From Castor canadensis (lineage: Eukaryota > Chordata > Mammalia > Rodentia > Castoridae): a stretch of DNA of 64,000 nucleotides. The DNA lies in NCBI RefSeq assembly GCF_047511655.1, contig NC_133386.1, positions 169,963,146-170,027,145 on the forward strand. The letters are read 5' to 3'. Both the position numbers and the translations under genes were made by a program. Under the pieces are notes generated by a model. The model did not search any database. It saw only the letters and a list, made by a program, of their open reading frames with translations, and was not told the DNA's origin. Below, piece after piece: positions 22,069 through 31,183 of this stretch (position 1 is the stretch's first letter; each line of letters begins with the position of its first letter).

Positions 22069-22257
22069 AGCTAGTTGTTCTTAACCTGAGAGTTCTGGAG
22101 ATAAGATCTGGTGCCCTGAGCGTGTGGGTGAATGCTTGGCTAATGACCATATTCCCAGTCCAGTGGTGAGAAATAATATCTCAAACCGGCCAGTATCTGA
22201 ACACAGAATATTTCAACTTGAAGACTACAGATAATTAAAACTTCCAACCAATGACCT

Positions 22258-22400
22258 GGCCTCAGATGTACACACACACACATATATACACACAAACTCT
22301 CTCACACACTCACATACACACTCTCACATGCACATACTCACACACTCTCACATACACACACACTCACACACACTCTCACACACACACATTTAGAAAAAAA
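22258..22400 (+). repeat. (CA)n-rich microsatellite
   Basis: An interrupted CA/CT/ACACTC repeat of about 140 bp. The open frame through it is low complexity. Confidence 0.9.
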
Positions 22401-23462
22401 GCAACACGACTCCTTCAAAACTCAACAACTCCACAGTAACAAACACTAACAATAGTGAAGTGAATGAAATATCAGACAGAGAATACAAAGATTATAAAAA
22501 TGAGCTGTTTAACTCAAACAGCTGCATGAAATAAAGAACATAATGAAGGACATGAAACAAGATTGAGTAAAGATATAGGAATTCTGAAAAAATCAAAATA
22601 AATTCTGGAAATGAAAAGCTTAATAAATCAAATAAAGAATTAATCTGAAACTCTCTAGTATAGGAAAAAATTGAAGCCAGAATATCAGGACTTGAAGATA
22701 AGGAAGATGTGTTAGATTATGCAGGTGAAGATAAAGGAAAAAAAACTAAAGATGTACAAACAGAACATATAACTCTGGGACACCTTTAAATGACCAAATC
22801 ATGGGCATAGAAGATGAAGTACAAGCTAAAGGCACAGAAAACAAATTCAATAAAATAATAGCAAACTACTTCCCAATTTTTGAGAAAGAGATGGTCATTC
22901 AGGTACAGGAGGTTTTTAGGATACCAAACAAACAAAACCAGAAAGAACCTCCTCACATCCTAAAACATTAGGCATATAGAATAGGGAAAGAATACTGAAA
23001 TGTGCAAGAGAAAAGTGCCAAGTCATCAACAAAGGCAAACCCATCAGAATAAAAGCAGGTTTTTCAACAGAAATTTTAAGAACAAGGGGGGCATGGAATG
23101 ATGTATTCAAGCCCTAAAGAAAATAACTGCCAACCTCGATCACTGTATCCAGCAAAGTGGTCCTTCATTGACAAAGAAATAAAAACCTTCCATAATAAAC
23201 AAAAACTAAAGCAATTCAAAACCACTAGACCAGCACTGCAGAAGATACTGAAAGGTATCCTACACAGAAAAGAGAAAGATAAACACAACCAGGAAAATAC
23301 AGGAAAGAAGAATTCTTATTAGATGAGTAGATAAGCAAATGAAAAGTAAGGAAAGAAGAATAAAACACTATAGAAACAACAAAATGGCAGGAATTCCTAC
23401 ATACCTTCCAATAGTAATTCTGAATGTTAATGTCTCAATTCTCCAATCAAAAGACATGGCTG

Positions 23463-23690
23463 AGCCTGGTGTCTGTGGCTTATACCTGTAATCCTAGCTA
23501 CTTGGGAGGCTGAGATTGGGCGGATTGCAGTTCAAGTCCAGCTAGGCAAATAGTCTGAGAAACCCTTTCTCCAAAATAACTACACCAAAATGAACTGGAG
23601 GCATGGCTCAAGAAGTAGAGTATCTGCTTTGCAAGCACAAAGCCCTGAGTTCAAACCCCAGACACCTCCCCCACCAAAAAAAAGAGACAT
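23463..23690 (+). mobile_element. Dimeric SINE with short TSD
   Basis: Inserted in L1 copy B. AGACATGG recurs on both sides (about 23453-23460 and 23687-23694). The left unit (TGTGGCTTATACCTGTAATC) connects to the tRNA unit GAACTGGAGGCATGGCTCAA. Confidence 0.85.
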
Positions 23691-24435
23691 GGACTGGAGG
23701 GCTGGATTAAAAAATAAGACCAGACCATTTGTTGCCTAAAAGGAACACACTTCATTGGCAAAGAAAAATGCAGGTTTAAAGTGAAAGAATTTCCAAAGTG
23801 AAAGATTTTCCAAGCAAATGTAGCCCAAAGCAAGTAGGAGTAGCTATAGTCATTTCTAACAAAGCAGACTTCAAGCCAAGATTTGTCAGAAGAGACAGAG
23901 AAGGTTATTTCATATCGATAAAGGGTATAATTCATCAGGAAGATATAACAATGGTAACATATTCACTGAATGTTAGCACATCCAGTTTTATAAAGCAAAC
24001 TTTACTGGACATAAAAACACAGATATACCAACACAATAATAGTGGATGACTTTAATACCTCACTTTCACCAATAGATAGGTCATCCATACAAAAAATTAT
24101 TAACAATGAAAACTCAGAATTAAATGATACAATAGATTAAATGGACTTAACAGACATCTTCAAACTATTCCACCCAACGGCCACAGAATAAACGTTTTTC
24201 TCAGAAACCCAAGAATGTTCTCCAAACTAAATCGTATTTTAGGACACAAAGCAAGTCTTAACAAATATAAGAAAATTGCAATATTTCCTGTCTTTTATCC
24301 AATTACAATGGAATAAAGCTAGAAATGAAATAAGAGAAATTACAGAAAATATTTGAACACATGGAGACTGAACAATTCCCTATTGAGTGATCAGTGGCTC
24401 ATGTAAGGAGTTAAGGGGTAAATAAAAAATTTCCG

Positions 24436-24650
24436 AGGGATGCTGGTGGCTCACACCTGTAATCCAGCTACTCTAGGGGCAGAGATCAGGAGGATCATGA
24501 TTCAAGGCTAGTGAGGGCAAATAGTTCGTGAGACCCATCTTGAAAATCCAACACAAAAAAGGGCTGGTGGAGTGGATCAAGTGTCAGAATACCAGTCTAG
24601 TAAGTGCAAGGCCCCTGAATTCACCTAGTACCAAAAAAAAAAAAAAAGAC
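24436..24650 (+). mobile_element. Dimeric 7SL/tRNA SINE
   Basis: GCTGGTGGCTCACACCTGTA, connector CCAACACAAAAAAGGGCTGG, tRNA unit and A-tail. Inserted in L1 copy B. Confidence 0.85.
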
Positions 24651-26295
24651 AAAAATTCTAGAATCAAATCAAATAAAAACACAACTTACCAATCTTTGGG
24701 ACATGGCAAAGGCAATGCTAAGAGGAAAGTTTATAACTGTGAGTGCCTACATTAAAAAATCAGAAAGATCTCAAATAAATAGCCTAATTATGCACCTCAA
24801 ACTCTTAGGAAAATAAGAATAAAACAAAACCCAAAACAGTAGATGGAATGAAATAAGTTAAGACCTGAATAGAAATTAATGAAATGGAGACTGAAATAAC
24901 AAAACAAAACAAAAAAATCAATGAAACAACAAGTTGGCTCTTTGAAAATATATACAAAATTGACAAATCCTTAGTCAAGGTAACAAAGAAAGAGAAGGCA
25001 CAAATTAATAAAATTAGAGATGAGAAAGGGAAAATCAAGACAAATACCAATGGAATTCAGAAGATCATTATGGAATACTTGGAAAATTTATATTATAATA
25101 AACTAGAAATCTAGAAGAAGAAGATACATTTCTAGATACTTACCACCTACAAAAATTGAACCAAGAGATACAAACCACCAGATCTATATAACAAGCAATG
25201 AAACTAAAGCAGTAATAAAGATTCTACCAAGAAAGAAAAGCCCAGATAGATTCACTGTTGAATTCCCCCCTCCACACACTGTCTTTTTGCTAAACTCAAG
25301 GCTGGAGGTATCTCAATACCTCACTTCAAAATATATTAGAGCCATAGTAACAAAAACAGCATGTTAGTGGCACCAATGCAAAAGAAGATCCAGAAATAAC
25401 CCCTCATGGCTACAGCCATGTGATTTTTGACAAACATATCAAAAACACACATTGGAAAAAAAAAAAAGACAGTTTCTTCAACAAACAGTGTTGAGAACAT
25501 ATCCACATGTAGAAAACTGAAACTAGATTCCTATCTCTCACCCTGTACAAATGTTAACTCAAAATGAATCACAGATCTAATTGTAAGATGAAAAACTTTG
25601 AAAGTCCTAAAGGAAAACATAGGGAAAAACCTTGAAGATATAGGCACAGGTAACACTTTTCTGAATAGGACTCTAATTTGCTCAGGAAACAAGAATTGAT
25701 AAATGGGACTGCATCAAATTTGAGAGCTTCCGCATAGCAAAGGAAACAGTTACCAGAATCAAGAGACAAATTACAAAATGGGAGAAAATTTTTGTCAACT
25801 ATTCATCAGATTAAAGATTAATATCAAAAATATACAAAGAGCTAAAAATATTAAGCATCAAAAGAACAATCTAGTTAATAAATGAGCAAATGAATTGAAC
25901 AGTTTTTAAAAGAAGTACAAGTGTCCAATAAATACATGGAGAAATATTCAATGTACTTAGCCATAAAGAAATGAAAAATCAAGACACTAAGATTCCATCC
26001 CAGTCAGAATGACAACCATCAAGAAAACAAACATCATTCTTGGAGGAGGGGGGCATATGTGCTGATGGAATTCCCATACAGTGTTGATGGGAATATAAAT
26101 CAGTGTAGCCCCTATGGAAATTAGTTTGGAGGTTCTTCAAGAAACTAAAACCAGAACTACTAGATGATCCTTCTATGCCATTCCTGGGCATATATCCAAA
26201 GAAATAAAAGTCACTACACCACCCACATTTATTGTAGCACTATTCACAACAGCCAAACTATGGACTCAGCATTGGTGTCCATCAACTGATGAAGA

Positions 26296-26324
26296 AAAAG
26301 TCACACACACACACACACACACAC
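26296..26324 (+). repeat. (CA)n microsatellite inside L1
   Basis: A pure run of about 13-14 CA units at the point where the L1 ORF2 end usually reads TATATACACA-like sequence. Confidence 0.9.
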
Positions 26325-26745
26325 TGGAATATTATTCAGTCATAAAGAAAAATAAAATTATGTCATTTGCAGGAAAATGGATGGAACTGGAGATCATCAT
26401 GTTAAGTGAGATAAGCCAGACTGAGAAAGATGAATATTCTGTGATCTCTCTTATTGCAGAACTTACACTTAAACGTAAAAAGGATATGAGTGTAAAATAG
26501 GCACTGTTTAAGGTAGAAACCAGCAGGAAGGGGATTAAAAGATAGCATGAATGGGGGAGAGGTGAATATGATAAACATATTTCCTACACATTTATGAAAA
26601 GATACAATGAAACCCGTTAAAAATTGTATGAATAGGGAGAAGAGGGGATGCGATAGAGTAATAAAGGGAGTGAATTTGACCAAAGTACATCATGTGCATG
26701 TAAGGAAATATAACAATGAAACCAAAAATAAATTTTAAAAAGTTG

Positions 26746-27696
26746 CTGATTAAGTATTCTTCTTGAAGCTCTGTTCATTGGGAAGATTCTGACTTATTAC
26801 TGTCTTTTAGGGATACCATCTTCCTTGCCAGTGGGGCTCTGGCTTGCAAAGAAGCAGGATTAAGGACAGTTCTCTGGACTTCACTGCTGTCTCCCTGGGG
26901 GGTTGGGAGTCAACAGCAAGAACAGTCAGATATGATTGACAGAGTCAAGCTTCAGAAAATGATGGTGGAAATAATAATTTATTTTCTTCTTTCATATAGT
27001 CCAGGCTGGCCTCAAACTCTTGGGTTCAAGTGATCCTCTTGCCTCAGTCTCTCAGCTGGGACTACAGGCATGCACCACCACGCCTTGCCCGTTTCTATTG
27101 TTTTAATTTCTGATATTGGCCTAAGAGACTGAAATCAGGGCTACCCTAGCAAAGTCAGGAGAAGAAAGAATTTAACGGTAAGCCCCCTTCTCTAAGCAAC
27201 ACACTTCTCTCAAACATATCCTGCATATTCTCAGTGAAACCACAACTTACCTTCTTGTATTTTTCTACTCAATGGCTGATCTCTTTATAATATGGGATGG
27301 ATGGATTTACTATACAGTATTTCCAATCAGGCAACCCCAAATTTTGCATTTTCCAACAGCTAATGAATAAGATATTCTATTGCTCTCTCCTCCCAAGATT
27401 CCCTCCCTTACTTTGAAGCAAAGGCTGGACCTCAGTTTCCTCAACTACAAAATGAAGGTAATGGATCACTTGGTGTAACTCCATGCTTCCTACCAGTTGC
27501 AATGTTTACTGATTTGTAATTGGAATGGGGGAGGGTAGGAAATGTCAGAGATTGTCTTGTAAGGCATTACAAACTGGAACATCAAACTCAAAAGGAAGTA
27601 GGAGATGGGGGTGAGGAAGGAGCAAGGACTCCTTAAGTGTACGAAACTGCCTTTCATTTAGCCAATTTTCAGGACTGCTCCCTAATTACAGGAATT
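26746..27696. other. Unassigned intergenic DNA with one inverted B1
   Basis: Mostly single-copy-looking sequence. An inverted 7SL-derived unit lies at about 26990-27092 (CCAGGCTGGCCTCAAACTCT to GGACTACAGGCATGCACCAC). No gene is recognised. Confidence 0.5.
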
Positions 27697-27785
27697 ATTT
27701 GCCCAGGCTGGCTTTGAACTGTGATCCTCCTGATTTCTGCCTCCTGAGTAGCTAGGATCACGGTGTAAGCCACTGGCGCCCAGTT
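27697..27785 (-). mobile_element. B1-like SINE fragment
   Basis: TTGCCCAGGCTGGCTTTGAA to GTAAGCCACTGGCGCCCAG, inverted left unit of the dimeric family. Confidence 0.8.
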
Positions 27786-27854
27786 TTTATGTTTTTGTGA
27801 AAGGAATATGTAAATGACCAAGTGGAACTTGTGAATGAGTATTTAATTATATGC

Positions 27855-28135
27855 ATTCATTCAATAAACATATATGTTGTGATATCTAGTGCCAGGAGAC
27901 ACAAGGTGTTGGAGGCTGAATGCTAGATACAGTGATGAATTAGATGCAAACCCTCCCTTTACAGACCCCATGATCTATGAAGGAAGTGGGAGATGTACAA
28001 CTACTTCCAATGCAATATGACAGTGTAAATATGATAGAAATTGGAATAAAGATCATAGGATAAATGAAAAGGAAGCAACTGATGTTGTGGGGGGGGCAGG
28101 AAATGTCATGGAAGGAGTTTCACAGGCAAAGAAGG
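27855..28135 (-). mobile_element. LINE/L2 3' fragment
   Basis: Antisense L2 pattern: CATTCATTCAATAAACATAT, a degraded tract around AACCCTCCCTTTACAGACCC, then CATGGAAGGAGTTTCACAGG. Ancient mammal-wide repeat. Confidence 0.6.
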
Positions 28136-28199
28136 GAATGGATTTTTTTTTTTTTAAATCAACTTTGTCATATTTTTATTTTTGATTAATTATTTTTAA

Positions 28200-28268
28200 T
28201 GTCCTGGGGACTGAACCCAGTACCTTGCACATGCTAGGTGAGCACTCTATCACTGAGCTATCTATCAC
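28200..28268 (-). mobile_element. ID SINE
   Basis: TCCTGGGGACTGAACCCAGT and GTGAGCACTCTATCACTGAG, inverted ID. The end CTATCACTGAGCTATCTATC carries a small duplication. Confidence 0.8.
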
Positions 28269-28401
28269 TTGATGTTTTATTTAAAACAAGAGCAACAACG
28301 CTCATTCTAAACTTCTGATACTGCGTAAGTCAGACTTTCAGCAGCTTGGATGGGGGTAATTTGAAAGAAATCAAAAAATAAAAAAGTTTTCAGAGTTCTG
28401 C

Positions 28402-28600
28402 CAGGCTCCGGTAGCTCACACCTGTAATCCTAGCTACACAGGAGGCAAGGGATTGCAGTTTGAGGCTAGCAGTGGCAAATAGTTCAAGAGACCCTAACAT
28501 GAAAAAAATTCATCACAAAAAAAGCGCTGGTGGAGAGATTCAAGCAGTTATGGGCAAGCCTGAGGCCCTGAGTTTAACCCCCATTCCCTACATTAAAAAC
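28402..28600 (+). mobile_element. Dimeric 7SL/tRNA SINE
   Basis: CTCCGGTAGCTCACACCTGT, connector TTCATCACAAAAAAAGCGCT, then a tRNA unit ending CCCCCATTCCC. The last recognisable repeat before the QSER1 promoter. Confidence 0.8.
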
Positions 28601-30339
28601 AAGTTTGCAGATAAGGAATCTATCTTCAGTAGAGAAGTCACTTTTTAGAATGAACAATCAACTGTACATTGATTAGACAACTTTAAAAAAGATTTACATA
28701 ATCAAATATCACTTCATAAATGTATGTAACTATGTCTATCAATTAATTTAAAAGATTTAATTTTACTCAGATATAACATTTGGAACTATACTTGTATTGA
28801 TGTTAGGGTAAACTAAGGAAATTCCATTTAATAGTCAAAGGAACATATGGTGACAGGGTAATATTATTTAAAAGTGCTCACTAAAATTCTCCCTTAATAT
28901 CTTTTCTCTGATTTATGTGGCATAAACAAACTACAAAATGGTGTAGGGGACTATAAAGGTTTTATTGCCCTAGTTTGGTATTGCCTGCATAACTTAACTC
29001 TGAGTACCAGTTGTGGGTATCTCAAACTAAGTGCTATAAAACATTTATAGCGCACCACTCCATTTCCACAGAGACAAAACTTTAGTACTCACAAAAGTAC
29101 TTATAAATATAACAGCTAGTTGTGAAAACGTCTTTTATTTAGATTCCAGATTTCCAGTCTTCAGGAAGAAAAGTAAATGTTATAATGAAGATTTATGTTA
29201 CTTCTCTGCAGGATCCGAGATTTCCCAAATTCCTTCCCCAAGGAAAATCACTTTCCACATATATCCTTAGCAAATGTATACTGTAATTAACATAAAACTG
29301 GCAAGATCACTGGTGTCCACACATTTGAATTCATTTGTAAATAACGCCTACTTACTTTGTCTCCCCAGCCGGGGACCAAGCTCCAAGCATCACAGGTGCA
29401 GAAGGGCTTACAAAAAACGAATGAATAGGAACAAAAGGATGTAGGCGCCTGGAAAAAACAGAATCTCCCAGAACAAAATTAATCTCTGAAGGAAAAGTAG
29501 ATTCAATACCAGATATTATTGAAGTTTAAACTGCTTTTTAATGGTTATCAGAGATAGTGTATCAAGTTTATGAGGTCCTCCACTACGCCTGTCTGATTTG
29601 CTTAAACCTTTAGTTATCTTGAGGGATATAGTTCTTTGCTGAGCACATAATAGGTGTAAAACCAATATTGATTTTTTAAAGGGACTTGGTCATTAAACTT
29701 CACTATTACTTTAACTTTCAATTTATGGCTCACAGGCCAAACAATTTCTACAATCCCTTAATTTCAGTGCTCCTAAGAAACGCAACTCTAATACGCAACA
29801 GAACAGCCTCAAAAAGCCATTAAATTAACCACACCAAACCGCTTGGAAGTCAGATAAGGAAATATTTAGGTAGAATCCTACTGAGATTCCAAATCTCGAG
29901 CAGAAAAACCTCCGACGCAGCGTGCACAGTGAGTTTAAATTTATCGTAATTAAAGTCATCCAGATGGTATTTGGATTAATCAATGAAGAGGCAGTATTTA
30001 TCTTGGGATAGATTCTGAAATCCAGAGCGAGAAAATCCCCAAGGTGGGGGTGGGGACAGCTAATAAGCGCCCCTGGGAAAGGCCCTTTCAGCGAGGATTG
30101 GAAAATAATACGTTTGAATTTGAATCTCTTTGAATATAAATCCCCCCTTAGCAGCAGGACCCGGGTCCTCTTTAGCCCAGCTCGCTCGGGGCAGGAAGGG
30201 AGTCAACGGAACTGAGAAAACAGCTCGTTCAGCTGTTTCTGGTTTGGGGCGCAGAAAAAGAAATCGCCATGTGGGAATTCGAGCCCCTCAAAATAAACCC
30301 AAGGGTCAAGTAACAAACTCCAGGCAAACCGTTGACAAG
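28601..30339. other. Repeat-poor DNA upstream of QSER1
   Basis: About 1.7 kb with no SINE or LINE I can recognise, unlike the DNA further upstream. It is AT-rich at first and rises in GC from about 30000. A proximal enhancer/promoter flank is plausible, but no specific factor site is convincing. No upstream gene is seen. Confidence 0.5.
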
Positions 30340-30607
30340 CGTCCCCCTGCAGTACCCCATGCTGGGTTTCCGCTCAGCGTCCCCTCCCCCGCGCGGGAGC
30401 CACCGGCCGGCGCGGGCCCTTCTCCTTTCCGCGCGGGGTGCGCGAGGGCAGAGAGGTCCGCGGCCGAGGGTGCAGGCTGACAGGCTTTGGGAGTCATCTC
30501 GGCCGGCAGGCCTCGACTCCTCCGCCCGGGAGATATTCTCCACGACCCCCCGAGGCGGCCGGTGCAGGCCTACGGGCCCGCGAGCCCGGAGCGCGGGGCG
30601 CCGAGGG

Positions 30608-30635
30608 GAGGCGGGGCGAGGCCGCGGGGCGGAGG
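30608..30635 (+). promoter_or_regulatory. Clustered GC boxes
   Basis: GAGGCGGGGCGAGG and GGGGCGGAGG match SP/KLF-type GC boxes about 335-360 bp upstream of the start codon. Binding is inferred from motif only. Confidence 0.55.
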
Positions 30636-30822
30636 GGCGCGGGAGGTGCATCCTGGGAAATCCAGCAACATGGGGCGAAGCGGCCGTCGCCGTCTCGAGT
30701 CCGGGCCGCGGGCGACGAAGCTTCTCTAACGCCCCGGCAGGGGCCTCGCCGCACGCCGCAGCCCGGGCTCCTGCGGCACAGCCTCGCCGGCGCACGCTCC
30801 TCCCGCCTCTCCGAAGGGCCAT

Positions 30823-30828
30823 GTGAGG
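30823..30828 (+). other. Start-stop upstream ORF (ATG TGA)
   Basis: ATG is followed at once by TGA, 146 nt before the main start codon. The -3 base is G and the +4 base is T, a moderate initiation context. If the mRNA starts upstream of 30823, ribosomes would meet this minimal uORF first. A second upstream ATG at 30670 would encode a 19-codon uORF ending at 30729. Confidence 0.6.
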
Positions 30829-30968
30829 AGGCAGCTCCCGCCGCCGCCGTCGCCTCCTCCTCCTCTTCCTCCCCCTGCCCCTCCCTCCCCTCCCGCCCCC
30901 CTCAGACGGCGCCCGCGAGGAGCCCCCACTGCGGCCCACCCGCCCGCTCTCGCAACGCCGCCCCCGCG

Positions 30969-31162
30969 ATGGACAGGAACTACGCGACCTCCGGCTTTGC
31001 CGACCCGCCGCCGCCGCCGCCCGCGCCCCCCGCCGCTCCCGCCGCCGCCTCCAGCGCCGCCGCGCAGCCCCCCGCCCCCGCCTGGGCCTACGAACCCCGA
31101 GTCCCGGCCGCCGCCTCCAGCCCCAGCTGCAGCGGCCGCAGCAGCCCCAGCCTCAAGGCCAG
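30969..31162 (+). CDS. QSER1: QSER1 coding exon 1 (N-terminus)
   Basis: QSER1 is a nuclear protein reported to cooperate with TET1 in shielding bivalent promoters and methylation valleys from DNMT3A/B. This exon encodes residues 1-64 plus two bases of codon 65. The start MDRNYATSGFADP sits in a strong initiation context (G at -3, G at +4). A run of six prolines (residues 13-18, a CCG repeat) and an Ala/Pro-rich segment follow, then WAYEPR and a Ser-rich end. The 5' splice site is CCAG|GTAGGG at 31162/31163. The frame continues into exon 2. The frame is also open upstream of the ATG, but no better ATG is present there. The identification rests on exons 2 and 3, and on the shared MDRNY opening with paralogue PRR12 as I recall it. 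Confidence 0.9.
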
Positions 31163-31165
31163 GTA

Positions 31166-31183
31166 GGGAGGGTGGGCGGTGGG
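31166..31183 (+). other. G-quadruplex motif 3 nt after the exon-1 splice donor
   Basis: GGGAGGGTGGGCGGTGGG fits four G-tracts with loops of 1, 1 and 4 bases. It starts just past the GTA of the 5' splice site, so folding in the pre-mRNA could affect U1 access or transcription. The function is inferred. Confidence 0.75.

Larger units (their letters stand above)
20930..26745 (+). mobile_element. Decayed LINE-1 (copy B) with 5' UTR and internal deletion
   Basis: A GC-richer 5' UTR-like region (about 20930-22440) has two related units of about 110-120 bp, both ending GGTCTGAAAGCACT (about 21298 and 21398). ORF1-like sequence (about 22440-23380) and ORF2 5' sequence (about 23390-25265) follow. The sequence then jumps near 25265 to the ORF2 3' part. 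Compared with copy A, the stretch corresponding to about 5790-7900, including the FADD region, is missing. The 3' UTR ends near 26745. Many stops; non-functional. Insertions at 21696-22068, 23463-23690 and 24436-24650. Confidence 0.8.

Noticed and set aside
22251..22439. His/Thr repeat protein
   Set aside because: It is a translation of the CA microsatellite.
1..30000. Search for the upstream neighbour PRRG4 expected from the human gene order
   Set aside because: No exon or 3' UTR of such a gene could be recognised; it probably lies left of the window.
30229..30939. 236-codon open frame on the minus strand across the CpG island, as a divergent gene
   Set aside because: It is very rich in Arg, Gly and Pro, as expected for any frame through GC-rich DNA with few stops. 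It has no domain, and overlapping long frames exist on the other strand too.
30438..30968. In-frame upstream extension of QSER1 exon 1
   Set aside because: The frame is open but has no ATG in good context upstream. The ATG at 30969 has a strong context and gives the expected MDRNY start.
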